A stretch of 64,000 bases of DNA, from the NCBI GenBank assembly GCA_029562645.1, contig JAKQUI010000048.1, forward strand, positions 186,001-250,000, given 5' to 3'. The translations under genes were made by a program, and so were the position numbers. Shown in pieces: positions 9,601 through 18,082 of this stretch (the first letter of the stretch is position 1; each line of letters begins with the position of its first letter). The notes beneath the pieces are model-generated. The model was not told the DNA's origin and ran no database searches. It worked only from the letters and a program-made list of their open reading frames with translations. The DNA comes from Spirochaetota bacterium (lineage in GTDB: Bacteria; Spirochaetota; UBA4802; JAKQUI01).

Positions 9601-10023
9601 CTACTTTCGCACATTGACGTGCAGATTGTAGTCGGTCCCCTTGAAGAAATTGAGCGAAAATTTCGCCACCACCTCCGGATCATACCACTTGCAGCTGAAC
9701 ACATCGATGTACGACGTGTTGGTCAGATTCGCGAAGTGACCGGAGATACAGGAGGTTTCGATAAGCTGCACCATCGAATAGCCGGCCACACGCTCGTCCT
9801 CGCCGAAATTCACGATCAAGGCCTCGCCAAAGCGACGCATCTCGATGAGTTCGCAGAGCTCGACGACATACCGATGAATCATCTCCGAGCTGCGAATGAT
9901 GTCCGGATCGCAGTTATGGATGTCGACGCTCGAGTACAATCCCCAGGCGCCGAGGGTCCCATACTGTTCCGGCGATGGCGTAATTATTTCGTCGATATCC
10001 TTGCTATTCAATACAGCCTGCAT
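9601..10023 (-). CDS. SpeD-like pyruvoyl decarboxylase paralogue
   Basis: This 140-residue protein aligns over its length with SpeD, the pyruvoyl-dependent S-adenosylmethionine decarboxylase encoded just upstream. Ser91, His96 and Cys111 here have exactly the spacing of Ser63, His68 and Cys83 in the neighbouring SpeD (+5 and +20), so self-cleavage at Ser91 looks possible. The surroundings differ: ES-HFTIHTWPE is replaced by TS-CISGHFANL. It also has a longer N-terminus. Such divergent SpeD homologues have been reported to work as ornithine or arginine decarboxylases; which applies here is not known. The ATG at 10023 lies inside the end of speD (20-base overlap), implying translational coupling. 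No other diamine-forming decarboxylase is in the window. Confidence 0.85.
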   Translation of the reverse strand: MQAVLNSKDIDEIITPSPEQYGTLGAWGLYSSVDIHNCDPDIIRSSEMIHRYVVELCELIEMRRFGEALIVNFGEDERVAGYSMVQLIETSCISGHFANLTNTSYIDVFSCKWYDPEVVAKFSLNFFKGTDYNLHVNVRK

Positions 10024-10414
10024 TTTCAACCTCCTTGAAAACACCTGATTGCTTAATGATTGTATGATCCGGCAGCAGGCCCCGCTGCATCTCGAAAATG
10101 GAGCACCGCTCCGACTTGAGCTCGGTTTTGATGTGTTCCAGCGCGTCCTGCCAGTTGAGGTCGCCGCAGGTGAAGATGTCCACCGCGGCGTAGCCATGCT
10201 CAGGCCACGTGTGAATGGTGAAATGGGATTCGGCGATGACGATGACGCCACTGACGCCGTACGGCGAGAATTTGTGGAAGAACGGCTTTATAATGGTGGC
10301 TCTAGAGAGTTCGGCTGCGGCCATGAATACCTCCTTAACCTTCTTGAGATCGTCGATGACATATGCATCGCAGTTAAAGAGTTCCGCAATTACGTGTGTC
10401 CCCAGACTCTCCAT
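10004..10414 (-). CDS. speD: S-adenosylmethionine decarboxylase proenzyme
   Basis: This 136-residue protein is the small bacterial/archaeal class of AdoMet decarboxylase. It makes the aminopropyl donor for spermidine. The family core is intact: AESHFTIHTWPEHGYAAVDIFTCGD, here split as Ser63 (cleaved to form the pyruvoyl group), His68 (processing) and Cys83 (catalysis). I chose the ATG at 10414 because AAGGGG lies seven bases before it and it gives the usual MESLGTH start; in-frame ATGs at 10432 and 10453 lack this. It is first in the speD - speD-like - speE operon. Confidence 0.93.
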   Translation of the reverse strand: MESLGTHVIAELFNCDAYVIDDLKKVKEVFMAAAELSRATIIKPFFHKFSPYGVSGVIVIAESHFTIHTWPEHGYAAVDIFTCGDLNWQDALEHIKTELKSERCSIFEMQRGLLPDHTIIKQSGVFKEVENAGCIE

Positions 10415-10715
10415 GGCAGCACCCCTTGACATTAATATTTTCCGCACCCGCATGGATGCAGGGTAAAAAGATATTTTAAAACGAGTACCTGCATCAGCCG
10501 GTTACCTCTTCGTACCTTCGTTCAAAAGACTGTGAACAAAAAAAATATCAGCGCTATATGTCAAGAAAATAAATCACTCGTTCGGTGCGTGCGGATTAAA
10601 GTATCACCCCCCGATGGTCCAGTATAGGATAGTGTCGCGATAAATTTACGACTGCATTAAAATGTTTTTACAATATAGCAAGTAATATTTTATCAAAATT
10701 CATAAAAAAATTATG
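10415..10715 (-). promoter_or_regulatory. AT-rich upstream region of speD with a leader inverted repeat
   Basis: This 300-base gene-free stretch lies upstream of speD and downstream of mtaB on the same strand. It holds a consensus -35 box TTGACA (10559-10564, minus strand) without a convincing -10 partner. Closer to speD, GATGCAGG (10488-10495) and CCTGCATC (10455-10462, both read on the minus strand) form an 8-bp inverted repeat around an AT-rich 25-base loop, probably in the mRNA leader. A regulated leader is possible, but no known riboswitch class is recognised. Confidence 0.4.
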
Positions 10716-11987
10716 TCACACAGGAAAAATGCATCCGGAGGCCCCGGCTTCGGTTGCCCGGAGCATCCGAACGCGCATGAGACCGCCTGGCGTGAGCGCG
10801 TCGAGACCGTCCTTCTCGAGATCGATCTTGATATAATTGCCGCTCACGGCCGTATAGCCGTCGCGATTGGCGTTGTTTTCGACAACGCATTCCATGATCC
10901 TGCCCTCGAAACGGCGTCGATACGTGATTCCGGACGCGAGTGAGACCTCCCGGAGGGTGTCGGCACGCCGTTTGAGCGCCTTCGCGCCTCCCGAGCGAGG
11001 CATGCGTGATGCCTCGGTGCCCCGCCGGGGCGAAAATGTGAACTGATGGACATATGCAAACGAAATATTTCTCACCAGGGACAGCGTTTCGTTGAACGCT
11101 GCATCATCCTCGAGAGGAAAACCGACGATCACGTCGGCCCCAACGGCAATCTCGGGCGCCGCGCGCCTGATAGAATCGACCGCTCCCTGGTACTGAGCGG
11201 CCGTGTACGGCCTCCGCATGGCCGAGAGGACGCGATCGGATCCGGATTGCAGCGGCAAATGGATGTGCTGACACACCTTTTCGTGGGAATACACGTCGAT
11301 AAGGGCATCGGTGACATGATTTGGCTCTATGGACGTGATCCGAAGACGGAATTTTCCGGGAAGGTCCGCCAGGGCCCGGGCCAAATCGGCAAGCGAGCGT
11401 CCCTCATATGCGTATTTCCCGATGGTGATGCCGGTAAGCACGAGCTCCGGAACGCCGGCGTCGATCAAGAATCGCGCGTGGTCGAGAATTTCCGCCATCG
11501 GCATGCTTCGGGGAGCCCCGCGGACCGCCGGAACGATGCAATAGCTGCAGGCGCCGTCGCACCCGTCCTGGATTTTAATGGAGCCGCGGGAGCGGAAAAA
11601 CGGCAGGGGAACGGCATTGGATGATCGCGACGAAGCACCGGACGCGGGCGATACGCCCACGAGGGACGCGATATGCTCGCGTTCGTCGCCGGAAACCGCC
11701 AGTGAAACCTCCGGCATCCGGCGAATCCCCTCCGGATCTCGCGCGACAAGGCAGCCGGTTACCACCACGCGCCCGTCCCGGGAAAACTGCGCCCCCTGCC
11801 GGATATAGTTGCGGCATTTTTTATCGCTTCGGTCGGTCACCGTGCAGGTATTGACGATGACCATATCCGCAGGCTGGCCGAATGGTATCGCCGTCCAGCC
11901 CTCAGCGACGAGCTGCGAGGCCATCTGCGCCGATTCGTGCTGGTTGAGCTTGCATCCGAGCGTTTTTATCGAGAATGTTCGCGCCAT
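10716..11987 (-). CDS. mtaB: tRNA N6-threonylcarbamoyladenosine methylthiotransferase
   Basis: This radical-SAM methylthiotransferase of about 423 residues adds a methylthio group to t6A37 of ANN-decoding tRNAs. The N-terminal MTTase domain has its three cluster cysteines in TLGCKLNQ, VNTCTVTD and VTGCLV. The radical-SAM site is CDGACSYCIVP, and the C-terminus carries a TRAM-like region (FEGRIMECVVENN). MtaB is favoured over MiaB and RimO by the TLGCKLN start and the NTCTVT segment. I chose the ATG at 11987 (MARTFSIKTLGC); the ATG at 12008 adds seven unlikely residues. Confidence 0.9.
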   Translation of the reverse strand: MARTFSIKTLGCKLNQHESAQMASQLVAEGWTAIPFGQPADMVIVNTCTVTDRSDKKCRNYIRQGAQFSRDGRVVVTGCLVARDPEGIRRMPEVSLAVSGDEREHIASLVGVSPASGASSRSSNAVPLPFFRSRGSIKIQDGCDGACSYCIVPAVRGAPRSMPMAEILDHARFLIDAGVPELVLTGITIGKYAYEGRSLADLARALADLPGKFRLRITSIEPNHVTDALIDVYSHEKVCQHIHLPLQSGSDRVLSAMRRPYTAAQYQGAVDSIRRAAPEIAVGADVIVGFPLEDDAAFNETLSLVRNISFAYVHQFTFSPRRGTEASRMPRSGGAKALKRRADTLREVSLASGITYRRRFEGRIMECVVENNANRDGYTAVSGNYIKIDLEKDGLDALTPGGLMRVRMLRATEAGASGCIFPV

Positions 11988-12102
11988 GCACCCTGTTGCT
12001 GGCGGCAACTGATGATGTCAATAGTAAATATGCCCAATGGGTATGAAAAACGGCCACCGCGCGGAAACGCGCCGGGATGTCGCAGTATCGGCGGGAAATG
12101 GC

Positions 12103-12142
12103 GATCCGCACATCCCGCCCTGCAAGCGGGATTTCGCGGATC
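12103..12142. repeat. Long two-part inverted repeat between the esterase and mtaB
   Basis: GATCCGC-AC-ATCCCGC (12103-12118) is mirrored by GCGGGAT-TTC-GCGGATC (12126-12142) around a 7-base loop. The result is a stem of two perfect 7-bp helices separated by a small internal loop. It lies 18 bases after the esterase stop (minus strand), so it may end that transcript. A T-run is absent, so a repetitive-palindrome origin is an alternative. Confidence 0.55.
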
Positions 12143-12159
12143 ATCCATGCGCAGTTGAG

Positions 12160-13338
12160 CTAGGCCGTCTTTCGCGTCATCTGACGGGACCGCTTCACGC
12201 GGGGCCGGCGGGTTACGACAGCCGGGCGAACGGGCGTGGCGTTCTCGTCATGATACAGGCCAAGGCCCTTGAGGACCAGCTCGGGATAGAGCGTATGGTG
12301 CACGTAGGGAGCGATATGATCGCCATCGGCCACCATTACGCGAACATTGGAAGAATCGACATCGATGTCGGGATAATAGGTCGCCCAGAACCGGTCTATT
12401 TCCTTCTGGCCGATTTCGGAGCGCCGCTTCACCCCGCTAATTTTCATGAGATTGAACAGGGAATCGTGTTCGCCGAAGATGATCACCGCGTTTTTCACGT
12501 GCGCCATGGGCGCATCGTAGCTGTCGAGGTAGATCGCGCATTCCTTGAGGTCCCGCATGTTCCGCAAGAGCTTCATCGGGTGCTTGTTGCCGTCGATCAG
12601 CGACGAAACGGCATTGATGGTATCGATCGTGTTCCCCTTCATGACGTTAAGTCCCGAGAGGGTCGCCTTCACGGGGTGCGAGAAGGTCGCGCGCATTGAG
12701 ATATTGAGGCACTCGGTGAGAAAGCGCACCAGCAGGCGCGCCGGCCCGGCCAGGGCCATATTCCCCCAGTTCACGTACCCCGAGGGGCACATCTGGGCAA
12801 AATCCGTTACCAGCGACGGGTAGGCGCTGGCGAATCGGCGTGCGAGACTGCAACCGTGCGACCAACCCAGCGCGGCTGCTCCGGCGGAAACGGCATTTAG
12901 CGCCCTGACGCCGGGTGTCGCGATGCGTCCGTCAAGCGCGATCGGCAGATCACACCGGGGCGCATACGCATCGAAATCCACTCCCAGCTCCTGCAGGGCA
13001 TGCCGGACGACCTCCATGAGAATGACGGTCTTACCGGCATCGCCACGCCATTTTTTATCCGCACCGTAGGGCGTATCGCATACGGGTGATATCACAACCC
13101 CGGACGTGCACCTAAAGGACAACTCCGCGGTAAACGGGAAAATATCAGCCGGCCGCTGGGCATGCCCCTGAAAGAAAACGATTACCGGACCCGACAACCG
13201 TCCATTTTTTTGATTGAGCCACTTTTCGTCGGACGTACGGCTGTCGGTAACCGCATAGTAGGCGCTCAGAGTCTCGCCATTGAATGAAACTTTTACCTTT
13301 CGCGTAGCTGGTTTCTTTGGAAGAGCTCTCTTGAACAT
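12160..13338 (-). CDS. Alpha/beta-hydrolase fold esterase
   Basis: This 392-residue protein lacks a signal peptide. The nucleophile elbow GWSHGCS places the catalytic Ser in the GxSxG motif. A plausible acid lies in IIFGEHDSLF, and His in ADGDHIAPY near the C-terminus. GPVIVFFQGHAQ is the usual oxyanion-hole strand. The last 25 residues are very basic (repeated RRPRVKRSR-type residues), which is unusual. It is broadly like polyhydroxyalkanoate depolymerase or esterase families, but the substrate is unknown. It is a single-gene unit with a good promoter upstream and an inverted repeat downstream. Confidence 0.7.
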   Translation of the reverse strand: MFKRALPKKPATRKVKVSFNGETLSAYYAVTDSRTSDEKWLNQKNGRLSGPVIVFFQGHAQRPADIFPFTAELSFRCTSGVVISPVCDTPYGADKKWRGDAGKTVILMEVVRHALQELGVDFDAYAPRCDLPIALDGRIATPGVRALNAVSAGAAALGWSHGCSLARRFASAYPSLVTDFAQMCPSGYVNWGNMALAGPARLLVRFLTECLNISMRATFSHPVKATLSGLNVMKGNTIDTINAVSSLIDGNKHPMKLLRNMRDLKECAIYLDSYDAPMAHVKNAVIIFGEHDSLFNLMKISGVKRRSEIGQKEIDRFWATYYPDIDVDSSNVRVMVADGDHIAPYVHHTLYPELVLKGLGLYHDENATPVRPAVVTRRPRVKRSRQMTRKTA

Positions 13339-13397
13339 TCTAACCTCTGGTTTCTATCTTAGATAACGTTATTGCTGTTGTTTAATAAATCAATTTA

Positions 13398-13426
13398 ATT
13401 ATAATAAAAGTTGGCCGGACGGTCAA
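13398..13426 (-). promoter_or_regulatory. Sigma-70-type promoter of the esterase gene
   Basis: Read on the minus strand, TTGACC (13421-13426) and TATAAT (13398-13403) are separated by exactly 17 bases, in an AT-rich gap 60 bases upstream of the esterase ATG. The rest of the 13339-13560 gap is AT-rich and should also hold the yggS promoter, which I cannot place. Confidence 0.75.
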
Positions 13427-13560
13427 TATGGGTCAATTGACTTTTCGAATTTTTACTTATCAATTCCTGTTAACTGGTACTGAATGGATATTTTGCATCT
13501 GAATTGCTCATAAAATATTTTTTGTATTGCTAAATTTTAATGACTCTACTCAATGGAGCT

Positions 13561-14262
13561 ATGGGGATAAAAGACAACTTTGATCGGATTCGATCCGAAG
13601 CGGATGGGATTTGTCGAGCATACGGCCGTGACCCTGTGTCGCTTCGCATCATTGCCGTCAGCAAAACACATCCAGCCGAGACCGTTCAGGAGGCCATCGA
13701 GAGCGGGATTCTGCTATTTGGCGAAAACAAGGTCCAGGAGGCCCAAAAAAAGATCCCCTTACTCACGGGATCTCCAGTGTTCCACCTGGTGGGTCATTTA
13801 CAGTCGAACAAGGCGCGCCAGGCGGTGGCCTTGTTCGATCTCATTCATTCAATCGACCGGCTTACAACCGCTGCGGCGGTGAATGACGAGGCGGCACGGA
13901 TCGGAAAAGTCCAGAAAGTCCTCGTACAGGTGAACACGTCGTACGAATCATCCAAAAACGGCGTATCTCCCGACGAAGCCGCTACGCTTGTTCACCAAAT
14001 GTCGGACCTGAAAAACATCGACGTGCGCGGCTTGATGACAATCGGTCCTTTTACCGATAATATCGATACAATAAGAAAATCGTTCAGATTGCTAAAAAAT
14101 CTGCTTGATGATATTAACAGTTCATACGGAATGACCATAAACGAATTATCCATGGGTATGACGTCCGACTATCATGTCGCCATCGAAGAAGGCGCGACCA
14201 TGATACGGATCGGTACGGCCATTTTCGGGCAGAGGGATTACGATGCAACAAACCGTCAATAA
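13561..14262 (+). CDS. yggS: PLP homeostasis protein, YggS/PLPBP family
   Basis: This 233-residue protein is the single-domain PLP-binding barrel that buffers pyridoxal 5'-phosphate and affects amino-acid pools; it has no known catalytic activity. The Lys for the PLP Schiff base is in IIAVSKTHPA. FGENKVQEA, FHLVGHLQSNKA and SMGMTSDYHVAIEEGATMIRIG-type segments are family hallmarks. I prefer the ATG at 13561, which gives the usual MGIKDNF start with GGAG just upstream; 13540 is also in frame. It overlaps proC by 20 bases, the usual partner of this gene. Confidence 0.93.
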   Translation: MGIKDNFDRIRSEADGICRAYGRDPVSLRIIAVSKTHPAETVQEAIESGILLFGENKVQEAQKKIPLLTGSPVFHLVGHLQSNKARQAVALFDLIHSIDRLTTAAAVNDEAARIGKVQKVLVQVNTSYESSKNGVSPDEAATLVHQMSDLKNIDVRGLMTIGPFTDNIDTIRKSFRLLKNLLDDINSSYGMTINELSMGMTSDYHVAIEEGATMIRIGTAIFGQRDYDATNRQ

Positions 14263-15058
14263 GCGAATCGCATGTATTGGCGTCGGCAATATGGGCGGCG
14301 CAATCCTCTCCCGGCTGGCGAGCGCCCAATCCACGGAGATGATTTATTGCTACGATATTGATGCTGAAAAACAGGCCGCGGCCGTAAAGCTATACGGAAT
14401 CCAGGGAGTGAGCACCATTAATGACTTGACAGAAAAAAGCGACATAATTATAATCGCAGTCAAGCCAGACGGTGTAAAAAAAGTTCTTACAGAAGCGCGC
14501 GATCGTATCCGCAACCAGACGATCATTTCGATCGCGGCGGGCGTATCCATCGAATCCATTACGGCCGTTATTGGGCCGGACAAGAAAATACTTCGCGTGA
14601 TGCCAAACACGCCGGCAAAGATCGGCGAGGGGATGATTGTGATTTCGCCGCACGATACCGTCGGCAGCGATGAGATTCGCGAGGCTACGGACATATTCGG
14701 CTTGCTTGGACGGGTCGCGGTGCTTCCCGAACGGATGATGGATGCGGTAACGGCGGTTTCGGGCAGCGGGCCTGCATACGTTTTCATGCTTATTCAGGCC
14801 ATGACGGACGGCGCCGTGAAAATGGGCATACCGCGCAAAACGGCGCTGGAATTGGCGGCCCAGACCGCAGCAGGCGCCGCGAGACTCGTCCTTGAGGCCG
14901 GAGCCGATCCCATAGAACTCCGCGGGCAGGTCACCTCGCCCGGCGGCACCACGATCGACGCCGTTCACGTTTTGGAGCGCGCCGGGTTCTCGGGGATCGT
15001 GATGGATGCGATCGAGGCGGCGGCCAAGAAATCTGAGGCGCTGGGGAGAAAAAGCTGA
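14243..15058 (+). CDS. proC: Pyrroline-5-carboxylate reductase
   Basis: This 271-residue enzyme makes L-proline from pyrroline-5-carboxylate with NAD(P)H, the last step of proline synthesis. It has the Rossmann start IACIGVGNMGGAIL and the strand IIIIAVKPDGVK. The C-terminal dimerisation domain contains the family signature around AVSGSGPAYVF and QVTSPGGTTIDA. It starts inside yggS, and its stop overlaps the start of the peptidase gene (TGATG), so yggS-proC-M23-smr is probably one operon. No proA or proB is in the window. Confidence 0.95.
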   Translation: MQQTVNKRIACIGVGNMGGAILSRLASAQSTEMIYCYDIDAEKQAAAVKLYGIQGVSTINDLTEKSDIIIIAVKPDGVKKVLTEARDRIRNQTIISIAAGVSIESITAVIGPDKKILRVMPNTPAKIGEGMIVISPHDTVGSDEIREATDIFGLLGRVAVLPERMMDAVTAVSGSGPAYVFMLIQAMTDGAVKMGIPRKTALELAAQTAAGAARLVLEAGADPIELRGQVTSPGGTTIDAVHVLERAGFSGIVMDAIEAAAKKSEALGRKS

Positions 15059-16062
15059 TGCTGGACATGAAACGATTTCGGCCGGTACCGAAGGCCCTGC
15101 AGACCACTTCGAGCGAGCCTTCGAAGGCTGTGCGCTATCTGGTCATCCTCCTGCTTGCCGGCATAACGATCTTCGTCGGCGGCAACCTTTTCGTTAGGGC
15201 GACCAAGGAACGCATCGTCGTCAATCCGCAGGATTACCGTTTACGTGACGGATTTCCGGTGTTCACATCAGCGGATGCATATCTGAAACTCGTCAAGACC
15301 TATCGGTACAATTTCGGAACAACCGTTACGATCCACCGCATCCAGGCGGGAGAATCCTACTGGGACATCGCCCATCGACATAACATTTCTCTTGAAACCA
15401 TTATTGGCGCAAATCCACATTTGCCGTCGCTCGCGGCAACTGAGGGACTCGAACTCGTCATCCCAAGCGAAAACGGCGTGCTTTTTCCCATCGACGATGC
15501 CGCCGACGCCGTGCGCATGCTCACCCGCGTCGGGAACCCGCTTTCCATGCGCGTAAAGGGAGATTTCCGCCAGGGCGTATTCGACCTCCTGTCGCTCGAC
15601 GATATTCGGTTCGTATTCATCAAGAATGCGAAACCGCGCATCGTGGGTGAGGCGCTGCAGGACCTCTACGATATCCGCATGGCATTCGCGGTGCCGGTGC
15701 GCGGTCAGTTCACCTCGTTTTTCGGTGTGCGCAATGATCCCATCTACAAAGAGGCCACCTTTCACAATGGAGTCGATATCCGCGCCCCAACCGGGACGCC
15801 GATCCGTCCGCTTGCCGACGGCATGGTGAGCCGGGTCGGCTGGAACGAGGGCTATGGGCTTTCCGTCTTCGTCCTCCACCGGAACGGATACGAGACCATG
15901 TACGGCCATTGCTCGGTGATCCGCGTTGCGCAGGGCGACATGGTCACCAAGAACGATATCATCGCAGAGGTCGGTTCGACCGGCCGGTCGACCGGGTCGC
16001 ACCTCCACTTCGTCGTAAAGCGGCATGGGCAGCTGGTCGATCCCCTCCTCTTCATCTGGTAG
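15058..16062 (+). CDS. LysM and M23 metallopeptidase domain protein
   Basis: This 334-residue cell-envelope protein has one N-terminal membrane anchor (about 26-46). A LysM domain follows at about 95-150 (AGESYWDIAHRHNIS), for binding peptidoglycan. The C-terminal M23 (LytM) endopeptidase domain spans about 215-330. Zinc ligands are visible in HNGVDIRAPTG (His, Asp) and SHLHFVVK (HxH). It probably cleaves peptide cross-links in peptidoglycan during growth or division. It lies between proC and the Smr gene. Confidence 0.9.
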   Translation: MLDMKRFRPVPKALQTTSSEPSKAVRYLVILLLAGITIFVGGNLFVRATKERIVVNPQDYRLRDGFPVFTSADAYLKLVKTYRYNFGTTVTIHRIQAGESYWDIAHRHNISLETIIGANPHLPSLAATEGLELVIPSENGVLFPIDDAADAVRMLTRVGNPLSMRVKGDFRQGVFDLLSLDDIRFVFIKNAKPRIVGEALQDLYDIRMAFAVPVRGQFTSFFGVRNDPIYKEATFHNGVDIRAPTGTPIRPLADGMVSRVGWNEGYGLSVFVLHRNGYETMYGHCSVIRVAQGDMVTKNDIIAEVGSTGRSTGSHLHFVVKRHGQLVDPLLFIW

Positions 16063-16071
16063 CGATTATTC

Positions 16072-16359
16072 ATGGATGACGATTTCGTCCCGGTTGAACT
16101 CACCGACGAAATCGACCTCCACGCCTTCCACCCCCGCGACGTCAAGGCGCTCCTTGGCGATTTCATCGAACACGCGATCGCCAAACGGTATCGTAGCGTC
16201 CGCATCGTGCACGGCAAGGGACAGTCGGTCATAAAATCAATTGTTATCGCATTTCTCGAAAACGATCCCCGCGTCGCCACGTTCAGCGATCAGGCAGGGA
16301 ACTGGGGCGCGACGATCGCCCAATTGATCGTGCCGGACGACGCTCCCGACAGGACGTGA
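16072..16359 (+). CDS. Small MutS-related (Smr) domain protein
   Basis: These 95 residues form a stand-alone Smr domain. The two family motifs are present: DLHAFHP near residue 15 and RIVHGKGQSV near residue 45. Smr domains are metal-independent DNA or RNA endonucleases in several characterised cases; the target here is unknown. It begins ten bases after the peptidase stop, as last gene of the yggS operon, and converges with ygiQ. Confidence 0.88.
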   Translation: MDDDFVPVELTDEIDLHAFHPRDVKALLGDFIEHAIAKRYRSVRIVHGKGQSVIKSIVIAFLENDPRVATFSDQAGNWGATIAQLIVPDDAPDRT

Positions 16360-16381
16360 CTGGCGACCATCGACGATCGCA

Positions 16382-18061
16382 TCAACCCGTAATGATCCGT
16401 TTTTGCCGCTCTCGACGGCTCCGGTCCCGTTCAACGAACACAGCGGCTCCGTCGGATGGGTTTACGCCGGTGTAATACATCAACGTCGCCGCAGTGGAGG
16501 GCGACGGAGTGAAGATCTGCACCTGTTCCGGCGTGATGCGCAATTCGCGTGAGATCTTCCCGTGCAAAGCGCGCATGTGGGCGTCAGTCGATCCGGGGTG
16601 CGCTGCGATGAAGTAATAGGTCAGGTAGTGCGGAACCCGTTTCGCGCGAACGATATCATCAAACAGCTGTTTAAACTCACGCAGCGAGTCGAAATCAGGC
16701 TTGCCCATGAGACGAAGCACCGCGGGTTCGGAATGCTCGGGCGCGACCTTCAGCTGGCCGGAAACATGATGCTCCACGAGCTCCTCAAGATATACGCGGC
16801 CGAACTCATGATCGGCGAGCACGAGATCGTGACGGACCCCCGATGCGACAAAGACCTTGCGTATTCCCGGCACCGACCGCACGGCGCGTAGAAGCGCTAT
16901 TGAGCGCTCGTGCGTGCAGACGAGCGTTCTGCACACACTGATCCCCGCGCACTGCCGTTCCGCGCACACCGGAGCGTCGTCATTCGCGCACGACATGCCA
17001 TACATGTTCGCCGTTGGCCCACCGAGATCGCTGATGATTCCCGCGAACGAAGGATGCCCCAGGAACGATCGAGCCTCGCGCACGATCGATTCGATGCTGC
17101 GTGAAACGATCCGTCGCCCCTGATGGATCGCAATTGCGCAGAAACTGCATCCCCCGAAGCAGCCCCGGTGCGTCGTGATGGAGAAGCGCACGGTGTCCAA
17201 AGCGCGGACCTCTCCCCGCGCACGGCAGAGCGGATGCGCCTCGCGCTCGTATCCGAGCTCGTGTATCGCGTCCAGCTCCTCTGGGGATACATCGATTGGC
17301 GGCGGATTGTGGACGAGATAGCGGTCACCATGCCGCTGGACAAGTCCACGCGCCGACCGGGAATCCATGTTTTCAGCGAGAAGGCGATGCATCGCAATGA
17401 AGGCGTCCTTGTCCGAGAGGCACGATTCAAATCCTGGAAGCTCAATGTAACCTTCCGGGACCTGTTTCGCGATATGGCACAACCCCGATATATCCCGCGT
17501 ATCGCAACCATTCTTGATGGCGGATGCGAGGTGCAGGACCGTCCGTTCCGCCATGCCATAGGCGAGGTAATCGGCCTTCGCATCGAAGAGGATCGACCTC
17601 CGGAGCGCATTGTCCCGGGCGTCGTAGTGGGCGACTCGCCGCAGGCTCGCCTCGACGCCGCCCAGGACGATCGGCGCGGTGTTTTTGAAGTACCGGCGTA
17701 TGAGATTGGCGTAGGCGATCGAGGCGCGGTCAGGACGCCGATCGTTCACGCCGCCAGGCGTGAGATCGTCCCGATTACGGCGTTTGCCGGTCGCAGTGTA
17801 GTTTGATATGATTGAATCGACAGCGCCCGCGGTGACGCCCCAGAAGAGCGCCGGTTCGCCGAAACGGGTGATGTCGCGCGGCGAATCGATATCGGGCTGC
17901 GCGATGATTCCGACGCGATACCCCGCGTCCTCCAGCACCCTGCCGATGACCGCGGCGCCGAACTGCGGGGCGTCTACGTACGCGTCGCCGGTCACGATGA
18001 CCACATCGAGCCGCTCCCAACCGCGCCGCGCAACCTCGTCAGGCGTGGCCGGCAGAAACAT
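16382..18061 (-). CDS. YgiQ family radical SAM protein
   Basis: This 559-residue protein has the YgiQ layout: an N-terminal cobalamin-binding-like/UPF0313 region (DVVIVTGDAYVDAPQFG), then a radical-SAM core with the cluster motif CFGGCSFC, then a C-terminal extension. Further family marks are GGVEASLRR, KVAPEHSEPAVLRLMGKP and FIAAHPGS. The length fits the family. The reaction catalysed by YgiQ proteins is not established. It lies 21 bases downstream of the TolC-type gene on the same strand. Confidence 0.9.
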   Translation of the reverse strand: MFLPATPDEVARRGWERLDVVIVTGDAYVDAPQFGAAVIGRVLEDAGYRVGIIAQPDIDSPRDITRFGEPALFWGVTAGAVDSIISNYTATGKRRNRDDLTPGGVNDRRPDRASIAYANLIRRYFKNTAPIVLGGVEASLRRVAHYDARDNALRRSILFDAKADYLAYGMAERTVLHLASAIKNGCDTRDISGLCHIAKQVPEGYIELPGFESCLSDKDAFIAMHRLLAENMDSRSARGLVQRHGDRYLVHNPPPIDVSPEELDAIHELGYEREAHPLCRARGEVRALDTVRFSITTHRGCFGGCSFCAIAIHQGRRIVSRSIESIVREARSFLGHPSFAGIISDLGGPTANMYGMSCANDDAPVCAERQCAGISVCRTLVCTHERSIALLRAVRSVPGIRKVFVASGVRHDLVLADHEFGRVYLEELVEHHVSGQLKVAPEHSEPAVLRLMGKPDFDSLREFKQLFDDIVRAKRVPHYLTYYFIAAHPGSTDAHMRALHGKISRELRITPEQVQIFTPSPSTAATLMYYTGVNPSDGAAVFVERDRSRRERQKRIITG

Positions 18062-18082
18062 GGTTCATCCGCTCCGAAATCG

